Below are positions 1-5,027 of a stretch of DNA of 9,163 nt, piece by piece. The position numbers and the translations under genes are program-made. Origin of the DNA: Romboutsia sp. 13368 (GTDB taxonomy: Bacteria > Bacillota > Clostridia > Peptostreptococcales > Peptostreptococcaceae); assembly GCF_018336475.1 (NCBI RefSeq), contig NZ_CP048741.1:188848-198010 (forward strand), written 5' to 3'. The notes under the pieces were generated by a model. The model had not been told where the DNA came from and made no database searches. It was given only the letters and a program-made list of their open reading frames with translations. The first letter of the stretch is position 1. Each line of letters begins with the position of its first letter.

Positions 1-3
1 ATG

Positions 4-19
4 TACTTAAATTTAAGTA
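4..19. repeat. 16-bp perfect palindrome just after the TSCPD gene
   Basis: TACTTAAATTTAAGTA reads the same on both strands and lies directly after the stop codon of the minus-strand TSCPD gene. It could be the base of a terminator hairpin, but the AT-only core is weak and any following T-run lies outside the window. Confidence 0.4.
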
Positions 20-20
20 T

Positions 21-269
21 TTAATTTATATTTTCACGAATAGCTTTAGATAATTGATCAGGACAAGATGTAACTTTTCCTCCACATGGTATATTAGCTA
101 ATTTATCAGCTACTTCGTGAGCATTTTGACCTATTACTAAGTGCTTAAGTCCTAAAAGATTCCCAGGACATCCCCCAACAAAATTAACATCAGTTATGAT
201 ATTATTCTCATTAACCTCAAAAGTCATTTCTCTACAGCAAACACCGCTTGGTTTAAATGTTATTTTCAT
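21..269 (-). CDS. TSCPD domain-containing protein (TIGR03905-like)
   Basis: This is a complete 82-residue protein made of one TSCPD domain. The name-giving motif T-S-C-P-D is at residues 67-71. A Gly-Gly-Cys-Pro-Gly stretch is at 32-36, and the five cysteines (11, 12, 34, 62, 69) suggest a metal or Fe-S site. The same fold occurs as a C-terminal module of some B12-dependent ribonucleotide reductases, but here it stands alone, which matches the small single-domain family TIGR03905. The biochemical role of that family is not established. The ATG has a good AGGAG site (complement of 279-283) 9 bases upstream. The gene is divergent from the beta-propeller gene and its downstream flank is cut by the window edge. 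The family call is confident; the function is unknown. Confidence 0.88.
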   Translation of the reverse strand: MKITFKPSGVCCREMTFEVNENNIITDVNFVGGCPGNLLGLKHLVIGQNAHEVADKLANIPCGGKVTSCPDQLSKAIRENIN

Positions 270-394
270 AAAATAAACTCCTAATTATATTAAGTTATAG
301 TTAATATAATGATACAACAAAAGAAAGGTATAATACAAGCACCATATGTAATATATTTCAATAGTATATATATTATAGGGAGGAGGCTGATTTT
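270..394. promoter_or_regulatory. Divergent intergenic region, TSCPD gene / beta-propeller gene
   Basis: This 125-base spacer must hold the promoters of both divergent genes. On the plus strand there are two exact TATAAT boxes (305-310 and 329-334), either of which could serve the propeller gene. No convincing TTGACA-like -35 box lies at 16-18 bases from either. On the minus strand a TATAAC (complement of 294-299) is a possible -10 for the TSCPD gene, with only a poor -35. The propeller ribosome binding site GGGAGGAGG is at 378-386. Confidence 0.35.
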
Positions 395-1261
395 TTGAAG
401 GTATATATTTCTAACTATTTATCTCAAAGTATAAGCATACTAGATTATCCAAATTTTGAGCTAGAAGTAGATATAAAACTAGGTGAAGATATATATCCAC
501 ATAATTTCTGTATAGATAAAATAAGAAATTTAGCATATATACCAAGTTCGCTCGGTGGAGAAGTATATGTGTTAAATTTAAGTACAGGAAAGATAATAGA
601 TGATATATCTATTGGTGGAAACTTAACTAATATAGCTTTATGGAATGATGAAATATTTATAGCAAATCAAGATTCAAATAGTATATATGTATTAGATGCT
701 AATACACTAAATCCAATTGGATTAATTGGTATAGATAATATGCCACATGGATTTGATATAGATACTAAAAATAATAGATTATATGTAGCCTGTGTAAACT
801 CTATTATTTGTATAGATATTGTTAACAAGTGTATATGTAATAAAATTGATACTGATTTTAAAGCATGGCATATAAAAATAGATAAAGAAAAAGGAGAAAT
901 ATATACATCAACTTTAGATGGAAAAGTAGTTGTACTGAAAGCTGAAACTTTAGAAATAATTAAGGTTATTGATGAGTTTTTAATACCAATACAAATTTGT
1001 TTTAATTATGAAGATAAAAAAATATATGTAGCGGATATGGGTCACAAAGCAGTAATAGTATTAGATTATGTTACAGGTAATATTTTAGATTTTATAAAGA
1101 TAGATGGAGATCCTCAAGGCCTTCAAATATCAAATGATTATAAATTACTATTTGTATCAGATACTAAAAATAATTTAACAAAAATATATAATACATTAGA
1201 TAATTCTTTAATAAAAAATATAAATGTAGGAAAAGAGCCTACAACAATATTATGTGTGTAG
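395..1261 (+). CDS. Cytosolic seven-bladed beta-propeller protein (YncE/YVTN type)
   Basis: This 288-residue protein is built from about seven repeats of roughly 41 residues, each with a Y/F-V/I-A-(D/N) strand such as LAYIPS (46), IFIANQD (87), LYVACVN (129), IYTSTLD (169), IYVADMG (210) and LFVSDTK (252). Length divided by repeat gives a complete seven-blade ring, as in YncE/YVTN/NHL-like propellers. No signal peptide or membrane segment is seen, so it should stay in the cytoplasm (or be packed in the spore). Family relatives bind proteins, DNA or small ligands, and the substrate here cannot be told. The start is TTG, chosen because a very strong GGGAGGAGG site lies 8 bases upstream and the first blade begins immediately. 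It converges on the DUF4364 gene with 2 bases between stops. The fold is confident; the role is unknown. Confidence 0.85.
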   Translation: MKVYISNYLSQSISILDYPNFELEVDIKLGEDIYPHNFCIDKIRNLAYIPSSLGGEVYVLNLSTGKIIDDISIGGNLTNIALWNDEIFIANQDSNSIYVLDANTLNPIGLIGIDNMPHGFDIDTKNNRLYVACVNSIICIDIVNKCICNKIDTDFKAWHIKIDKEKGEIYTSTLDGKVVVLKAETLEIIKVIDEFLIPIQICFNYEDKKIYVADMGHKAVIVLDYVTGNILDFIKIDGDPQGLQISNDYKLLFVSDTKNNLTKIYNTLDNSLIKNINVGKEPTTILCV

Positions 1262-1264
1262 GCT
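1236..1264. terminator. Possible shared terminator hairpin between convergent genes
   Basis: AGCCTACA (1236-1243) pairs with TGTAGGCT (1257-1264) around a 13-base loop, across the junction of the two convergent stop codons. A TGTAGG at 1225-1230 can compete for the same CCTACA arm. On the minus strand the stem is followed by a short CTTTT, and on the plus strand by only scattered T. It is plausible as a weak bidirectional terminator, but part of it is coding sequence. Confidence 0.35.
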
Positions 1265-1800
1265 TAATGGTCTTCTTTTATTAATAAGTCTATAATTTCT
1301 GCATACATATAAGATGCATTTCTTTTCCAATTATTGCAGATTTGTTGAGCTTGCTTTTCAGAAGAAACATTTAAATTTAAATCTATTAAGTTTGATTGAT
1401 TTTCTATAACTCTTAAGTTAACAATAAATTCATTATCATTTTGTTGAATAAAACTTGATTTTACTTCAGTGTCAGATAATAAGTTTTGTTTATTAAGAGA
1501 TATATACTCGTCTATTTTCTTAGTAACATCTTCTGGAATTCTAGATAAGAAGTATTCTAAAATCTCAAGTCCTTTTTGAGTAAGAGAGTAATATTCTCTA
1601 TCAGATTCTTTATATGTAGTTAAAAATTTAGATTCCATAAGCTGAGATAAAAACTGCTGGAGAGAAAAATAATTCATCATTTCAGTTTCTAGAACAACTT
1701 GCGTTATTTGAGAATTAGTTAAATCCATATTAATTTTATCTAGTATGTATAAAATTAAGAGCTTATGAGAAGCTAATTCTTCAGATGAGTTTTCAAACAT
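1264..1800 (-). CDS. DUF4364 family winged-helix protein
   Basis: This 178-residue protein matches the DUF4364 family of Clostridia in length and layout. Residues about 10-85 form a winged-helix-like unit: helices in LASHKLLILYILDKI and LTNSQITQVVLE, a recognition-helix region FSLQQFLSQLMESKFL, then a wing REYYSLTQKGLEIL that recalls PadR/MarR-type wings. The C-terminal half (about 110-175) is an alpha/beta domain with the strand pair FIVNLRVIE / LIDLNLNVS, probably for dimerisation or sensing. No enzyme motif is seen. The ATG is supported by GGAGG (complement of 1809-1813) 8 bases upstream. It is inferred to be a DNA-binding regulator with unknown targets. It sits alone between a convergent gene and a strong terminator, so it is probably monocistronic. 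Confidence 0.85.
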   Translation of the reverse strand: MFENSSEELASHKLLILYILDKINMDLTNSQITQVVLETEMMNYFSLQQFLSQLMESKFLTTYKESDREYYSLTQKGLEILEYFLSRIPEDVTKKIDEYISLNKQNLLSDTEVKSSFIQQNDNEFIVNLRVIENQSNLIDLNLNVSSEKQAQQICNNWKRNASYMYAEIIDLLIKEDH

Positions 1801-1884
1801 AATATCATCCTCCGTAAACTATTTCTATATAATATATTAAACTAAAATATATAAAAATAAAAGTAGAATTTATATATTATTATA

Positions 1885-1903
1885 AGTATATTTTTTATAT
1901 ACT
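1885..1903. repeat. Inverted repeat upstream of the DUF4364 gene
   Basis: AGTATAT (1885-1891) and ATATACT (1897-1903) form a perfect inverted repeat around TTTTT, 85-103 bases upstream of the DUF4364 start. It could be an operator, for instance for autoregulation by the winged-helix protein, but in AT-rich DNA such repeats also arise by chance. Apart from this, 1814-2008 shows no clear -35/-10 pair and no small gene. Confidence 0.3.
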
Positions 1904-2008
1904 AATCATTATAAATTAAAAATACACTTAGTTATTTTATTAAAAAATTATAGAATAAATTGGTAATTACATAAATTAAAAATAATAAGATTTGTTTATT
2001 TGAGAAAC

Positions 2009-2037
2009 AAAAAGGCTACCCAATTGGTAGCCTTTTT
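2009..2037. terminator. Strong bidirectional Rho-independent terminator after the SASP gene
   Basis: A 12-bp perfect stem (2009-2020 with 2026-2037) containing the GC-rich core GGCTACC/GGTAGCC has a 5-base loop. It is flanked by an A-run on the left and a T-run on the right. On the minus strand the A-run becomes the U-tract, so it ends the SASP transcript 27 bases after its stop. The symmetry means it also blocks plus-strand transcription. Confidence 0.92.
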
Positions 2038-2063
2038 TAACTTAGGTGTCAAAATCTACTATA

Positions 2064-2267
2064 CTACTTACCAGCCATTTGTTGTTCAGCTAATTCAACT
2101 AATTTTTTAGTCATATAACCACCAACATAACCATTTTGTCTAGCTGTTAAGTTTCCTTTGTCAACAGTATCGTAGTTTTGTAATCCTATTTCGTTAGCTA
2201 TTTCTAACTTCATTTGATTTAAAGCTGCTTTAGCTTCTGGAACTACAGTTCTATTGTTGTTTGACAT
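2064..2267 (-). CDS. Alpha/beta-type small acid-soluble spore protein (SASP)
   Basis: This 67-residue protein has the usual length and both conserved blocks of alpha/beta SASPs. KLEIANEIG at 20-28 contains the germination-protease (GPR) cleavage site after Glu22. GYVGGYMTKKLV at 46-57 corresponds to the classical GxVGGxxTKxLV DNA-contact block. These proteins saturate DNA inside the forespore, shift it towards the A form and protect it from UV and heat; at germination GPR degrades them to amino acids. Expression is expected late in the forespore under sigma-G. The ATG is preceded by AAGGAGG (complement of 2277-2283) 9 bases upstream, and the gene ends in a strong terminator. The family is certain; which paralogue (sspA, sspB or other) cannot be told from the window. 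Confidence 0.97.
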   Translation of the reverse strand: MSNNNRTVVPEAKAALNQMKLEIANEIGLQNYDTVDKGNLTARQNGYVGGYMTKKLVELAEQQMAGK

Positions 2268-2294
2268 AGTAAATTTCCTCCTTAGATGATAGTT

Positions 2295-2313
2295 AACAAC
2301 ATACTGTGTTGTT
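2295..2313. repeat. Operator-like palindrome at the SASP transcription start
   Basis: AACAACA (2295-2301) and TGTTGTT (2307-2313) are perfect inverted arms around a 5-base spacer. Pairing continues imperfectly outwards to about 2289/2319. The site lies between the candidate -10 box and the SASP ribosome binding site, where a DNA-binding regulator could act on the start region. Its GC-containing arms stand out against the AT-rich surroundings. Confidence 0.45.
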
Positions 2314-2316
2314 GAT

Positions 2317-2348
2317 TATAATGTTCCCTTAAATTTGAGAAAGTATAC
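2317..2348 (-). promoter_or_regulatory. Candidate sigma-G promoter of the SASP gene
   Basis: On the minus strand CATTATA (complement of 2317-2323) fits the forespore -10 consensus CATWHTA exactly. GTATA (complement of 2344-2348) fits the -35 form GHATR. The spacer is 20 bases, longer than the usual 17-18, so the -35 assignment is uncertain. Transcription would begin near 2309-2311, inside the palindrome described separately, leaving a leader of about 40 bases. Confidence 0.45.
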
Positions 2349-2363
2349 CTAAGTTAAAAAAAT

Positions 2364-2528
2364 TTATCGATATTTTTTAGACATTTTAATTTTTTTGTCT
2401 TTACGTATTCCATCTTGTATTCCATGAGGCTCTCTAGCATAGTCTCTTTTGGACACGTTTATTATTTCTCTTGAAGGTTCTATTTGATGGCCTTTAATGA
2501 TATTAAATTCGCTTCTAAGATTAGACAT
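2364..2528 (-). CDS. Small basic hypothetical protein, 54 residues
   Basis: An open frame of 54 codons starts at ATG (complement of 2526-2528) and ends at TAA. The protein begins MSNLRSEFNIIKGHQIEPSR and ends in a lysine-rich tail KDKKIKMSKKYR. It is strongly basic, has no cysteine and no hydrophobic segment, and contains Pro/Gly turns (EPHG, QDG), so it may bind nucleic acid or be a structural spore component. A GGTGG site (complement of 2537-2541; AAGGTGGTG against AAGGAGGTG) sits 8 bases before the ATG. It lies 96 bases upstream of the SASP gene on the same strand with no terminator between, so part of the SASP message may come from its transcript. I do not recognise a named family, and function is unknown. 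The start, ribosome binding site and typical codon use make it likely to be real. Confidence 0.72.
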   Translation of the reverse strand: MSNLRSEFNIIKGHQIEPSREIINVSKRDYAREPHGIQDGIRKDKKIKMSKKYR

Positions 2529-2599
2529 AAAATACACCACCTTTATTTAGGATTACTTTTAAGTTGCCCAAATAATTAATTTATTTTTATAGTAATTTT

Positions 2600-2627
2600 T
2601 TGAAATAAGTAAAATAAGTTTTATTAG
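2600..2627 (+). promoter_or_regulatory. Weak sigma-A-like promoter candidate for the deacetylase gene
   Basis: TTGAAA (2600-2605) and TATTAG (2622-2627) are separated by 16 bases. The -10 is imperfect and the implied start lies only a few bases before the AAGGAGGTG at 2639-2647. A sporulation sigma factor may be the real user, but no clear sigma-E or sigma-G box was recognised. Confidence 0.3.
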
Positions 2628-2657
2628 ATAGATTTTTTAAGGAGGTGTTATATAAAT

Positions 2658-3416
2658 TTGAGAATCAAAAAAAATAAAGGTTTAATTTCGAGTATATTTT
2701 TTGTAATTTTAACGATGACTTTATTATTTGGTATGGTTTATGGAATAAGATATGTATGCTATAAACAAGAAGATTCAAATATGCCAATATATAAGGTTGA
2801 TACAGATGATAAAAAAATAAGTTTGAGCTTTGATGTTGCATGGGGTTCAAATAATATAGATGAAATATTAAACATATTAGATAAACATAATGCAAAAGCA
2901 ACATTTTTCTTAGTTGGAAGTTGGGTAGATGATAATGAAGAATTAGTAAAAAAAATACATAGTAAAGGTCATGAATTAGGAAATCATTCTAATACTCATT
3001 CTAATACTACAGTTTTATCTGATGAAGATATACTACAGGAAATTCAATTAACTACAGATAAAATACAAAAAATAACTGATGAAGAAGTAACTTTATACAG
3101 ACCTCCATTTGGAGAAGTAGATGGCAAAACTATGGAAATATGTAAATCATTAGGTTACCAAGTTATAAAATGGGATATAGATTCTTTGGATTGGAAAGAG
3201 ATTGGAACGCAGCATATTATTGATAGGGTTATAAGAAATTCTGAGCCAGGTTCTATAGTATTATTTCATGCGAATGTAAATGGAATTAATTATTACTTAG
3301 ATGATATATTAACTAAATTAAAACAAGATAATTATGATGTAGTATCAGTATCAGAGTTACTGTACGAAGGTGATTATACAGTTGATAGTAATGGAGTTCA
3401 AAAAATAAAAAAGTAA
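2658..3416 (+). CDS. Polysaccharide deacetylase, PdaB-like, membrane-anchored
   Basis: This is a 252-residue NodB-homology (carbohydrate esterase 4) protein. One hydrophobic segment at about 9-33 acts as an uncleaved signal anchor, placing the catalytic domain (53-235) outside the membrane. Motifs: SFDVAWG (57-63), with the presumed catalytic Asp59; H110-S-N-T-H114, the two metal-binding histidines; RPPFG (148-152); WDIDSLDW (172-179); LFHA (202-205). The FDxxWG form of motif 1 lacks the second Asp of the canonical TFDDG and resembles the sporulation deacetylase PdaB, so a role in spore cortex peptidoglycan or spore stability is inferred. The start is TTG, supported by a consensus AAGGAGGTG ending 10 bases upstream and by the anchor that follows. 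No terminator is seen after it; the SSB-like gene starts 95 bases later. Confidence 0.88.
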   Translation: MRIKKNKGLISSIFFVILTMTLLFGMVYGIRYVCYKQEDSNMPIYKVDTDDKKISLSFDVAWGSNNIDEILNILDKHNAKATFFLVGSWVDDNEELVKKIHSKGHELGNHSNTHSNTTVLSDEDILQEIQLTTDKIQKITDEEVTLYRPPFGEVDGKTMEICKSLGYQVIKWDIDSLDWKEIGTQHIIDRVIRNSEPGSIVLFHANVNGINYYLDDILTKLKQDNYDVVSVSELLYEGDYTVDSNGVQKIKK

Positions 3417-3432
3417 ATTGTAATAAAAAGTA

Positions 3433-3460
3433 TTGTACATAAATATATTTATTATATAGT
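3433..3460 (+). promoter_or_regulatory. Possible promoter of the double-OB protein gene
   Basis: TTGTAC (3433-3438) and TATAGT (3455-3460) are spaced by 16 bases, 52 bases upstream of the start codon. The -10 is one mismatch from consensus, but the -35 matches only its first three bases. Read-through from the deacetylase gene is an alternative. Confidence 0.38.
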
Positions 3461-3511
3461 TTTAAAAAATTATGATAAAAGAGGTTAATTAACAATTCTG
3501 GGGGGATAAAA

Positions 3512-4147
3512 ATGATAGTTGTAAAAGAAGATACTAATATAGTTAATTTAAAAGGTAGAATAGAAAATAGCTTACAATTTAGTCATGAAATATTTGGGGA
3601 AAAATTCTATACTACTAAGATAAAAATAAATAGACTTAGTGAGTCTTATGATGTTTTACCTATAACTGTTTCAGAGAGATTATTAGAAGAAGTAGATTTA
3701 GAGGAAGATAAATTAGTTAAAATTACAGGTCAATTAAGATCTTATAATAAAAATATAGACAATAAAAATAGATTAGTATTAACAGTATTTGTGAGAGATA
3801 TGCAAGTTGAGGAAGAAGATAGCAAGGATCCAAATAGTATATTTTTAGATGGATATGTATGTAAAGAACCTATATATAGAAAAACTCCATTAGGAAGGGA
3901 AATAACTGATTTATTAGTTGCTATAAATAGACCATACAATAAATCAGATTATATACCATCGATAGTATGGGGAAGAAATGCAAAATTTGCAAAAAGCTTG
4001 AAGGTTGGAGACAGGATACAAATGTGGGGTAGAGTTCAAAGTAGAGAGTATGAGAAAAAAGGTATAGATGGTGAATTAATAAAGAAAACTGCTTATGAAG
4101 TTTCTATTTCAAAGATAAAAAAGATGTCAGAAAATAACAATGATTAA
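3512..4147 (+). CDS. Single-stranded-DNA-binding-like protein with two OB folds
   Basis: The 211-residue protein appears to be two SSB-type OB-fold units in tandem. Unit 1 spans about 9-100 (VNLKGRIENS, then FYTTKIKINR, VKITGQLRSYN, LVLTVFVRDM). Unit 2 spans about 107-205 (IFLDGYVCKEP, TPLGREITDLLVAINR, SIVWGRNAKFAKSLKVGDRIQMWGRVQSREY). Unit 2 follows bacterial SSB/PriB very closely, including the GREITDLLVAINR strand and the W-G-x-x-A-K-F helix. The halves are joined by an acidic linker. It lacks the glycine-rich tail and the acidic DDDIPF-like tip that canonical SSBs use to recruit partners, ending instead in SENNND. It probably binds single-stranded DNA as an accessory, not the replicative, SSB. 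The start has a run of six G (3500-3505) as ribosome binding site. Confidence 0.8.
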   Translation: MIVVKEDTNIVNLKGRIENSLQFSHEIFGEKFYTTKIKINRLSESYDVLPITVSERLLEEVDLEEDKLVKITGQLRSYNKNIDNKNRLVLTVFVRDMQVEEEDSKDPNSIFLDGYVCKEPIYRKTPLGREITDLLVAINRPYNKSDYIPSIVWGRNAKFAKSLKVGDRIQMWGRVQSREYEKKGIDGELIKKTAYEVSISKIKKMSENNND

Positions 4148-4172
4148 AAATTTTTAGCTCAAAAATTTCCTA

Positions 4173-4201
4173 TTGAATAGTTATCTCCAATTTATTATAA
4201 T
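4173..4201 (+). promoter_or_regulatory. Sigma-A promoter of the methyltransferase-like gene
   Basis: TTGAAT (4173-4178) and an exact TATAAT (4196-4201) are separated by the ideal 17 bases, 38 bases upstream of the ATG at 4239. This is the best vegetative promoter in the window. It shows the methyltransferase gene can be expressed independently of the SSB-like gene before it. Confidence 0.75.
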
Positions 4202-4238
4202 CTATTTTATGAAATTATAGATAAATAGGGGGGGCACT

Positions 4239-4808
4239 ATGAAAAGCATACTATATCATAGTTATGATCCTCATGATGATTTAACAGATACTTCTGATGA
4301 TATAACGTGTTTTTTAGATACTGTAAAGTATAAGATAGGAAACAATATACTTCTTGTTGGAAATATAGGTAATCTAGGAAACAGACTAAGAATGTTAGGA
4401 GTTTCGGTTACAATATTAGAGGATACTTGCTATGAAGATATATGTTACTCTTTAATAAAAAATATTAATTGTAATGTTGTAAAAGGAAGTTTAGAGTATT
4501 TACCCTTTGAAAATGAATACTTTGATAAAGTAATTATCTTAGATTATTTTAATCATACAACACACTGTGAAAGAGTAATAAAAGAAATCAATAGAGTATT
4601 GAAGATAAATGGAGAAGTTATATTAGAAGACTTAAATTTAAAGAATATAAAAGTTAAATTAAAGAATCTAAAACATAAAATTTGTGGTGAAAGTATAAAT
4701 TATCATTATCCTAATGAAGTTATTCATTTATTTTCAAAAGTGAACATTGATGGTACATTAAAAGAAATAGAAAATGAAAGATACATTTATATAGGTAAGA
4801 GAAAATAG
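4239..4808 (+). CDS. Class I SAM-dependent methyltransferase-like protein
   Basis: The 189-residue protein has the order of elements of a small Methyltransf_11-type Rossmann fold. Strand 1 with the SAM loop is ILLVGNIGNLGN (37-48). Strand 2 ends in VTILED with acidic Glu61 for the ribose. The loop NVVKGSLEYLPF (79-90) precedes the adenine pocket. FDKVIILDYFNH (95-106) is strand 4, and RVLKINGEVILED (119-131) is the strand 5 turn. The SAM loop is degenerate (G-N-I-G-N-L-G instead of E-x-G-x-G-x-G), so activity should not be assumed. The N-terminus is Asp/Thr rich and the C-terminal part is short, leaving little substrate-binding domain. The substrate is unknown. The ribosome binding site is an unusual run of seven G (4228-4234). 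It has its own promoter and terminator, so it is a single-gene unit. Confidence 0.78.
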   Translation: MKSILYHSYDPHDDLTDTSDDITCFLDTVKYKIGNNILLVGNIGNLGNRLRMLGVSVTILEDTCYEDICYSLIKNINCNVVKGSLEYLPFENEYFDKVIILDYFNHTTHCERVIKEINRVLKINGEVILEDLNLKNIKVKLKNLKHKICGESINYHYPNEVIHLFSKVNIDGTLKEIENERYIYIGKRK

Positions 4809-4824
4809 ATAGAAATAGTGTAAT

Positions 4825-4850
4825 AAAGACTAGGTTTTACCTAGTCTTTT
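4825..4850 (+). terminator. Rho-independent terminator after the methyltransferase gene
   Basis: AAAGACTAGGT (4825-4835) pairs perfectly with ACCTAGTCTTT (4839-4849) around TTT, followed by TTTTA. It lies 16 bases after the stop codon. The A/T-rich base is symmetrical, but no minus-strand gene ends here. The next gene begins 38 bases later, with no obvious promoter between. Confidence 0.9.
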
Positions 4851-4887
4851 ATATTATAAAAAATAAAAAGGTAGGAGAAATATATTT

Positions 4888-5025
4888 ATGATAAATTATA
4901 ATTTAATAATAGTAGTGATGCTTTTTACAATATTAATGTCTATTCAATTTACATTAAATAAAATATATGTATTATTAAAAGATATTAAAGAAATTCTTAA
5001 CTTAAAAAAATTTAAGGATATGTAA
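4888..5025 (+). CDS. Small single-pass membrane protein, 45 residues, upstream of the activator gene
   Basis: This 45-codon frame encodes a short N-terminus MINY, one hydrophobic helix at about 5-23 (rich in Ile, Val, Leu, Met, Phe) and a lysine-rich amphipathic tail (KDIKEILNLKKFKDM). That suggests an inner-membrane peptide with a cytoplasmic basic tail. An AGGAG site (4873-4877) sits 10 bases before the ATG. Its TAA is 2 bases before the activator's ATG, and the activator's AAGGAT ribosome binding site (5014-5019) lies inside this frame, so translational coupling is likely. It follows a strong terminator with only 38 bases between, and no good promoter is visible there. I recognise no named family. 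Possible roles are a membrane tether or modulator of the activator, or a leader peptide, all inferred. Confidence 0.7.
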   Translation: MINYNLIIVVMLFTILMSIQFTLNKIYVLLKDIKEILNLKKFKDM

Positions 5026-5027
5026 AC

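Noticed and set aside
1863..1885. A segment TAGAATTTATATATTA followed by TTATAAG resembling the 37-bp repeat unit at 6836-6912
   Set aside because: In DNA this AT-rich a shared 16-base word between two places in 9 kb is expected about by chance, and the rest of the unit does not match.
1801..2008. A possible small gene or promoter in the spacer upstream of the DUF4364 gene
   Set aside because: No frame with a ribosome binding site was found, and no minus-strand -35/-10 pair with acceptable spacing. The AT-rich DNA gives many TATAAT-like words without a -35.
2665..3495. Open frames on the minus strand across the deacetylase gene and its downstream spacer
   Set aside because: Their products are Leu/Tyr/His-rich low-complexity shadows of the coding strand, with no ribosome binding site or family resemblance.
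4148..4168. AAATTTTT/AAAAATTT inverted repeat after the SSB-like gene as a terminator
   Set aside because: The stem is A/T only and is followed by CCTATTG, not a T-run, so it should not terminate efficiently.
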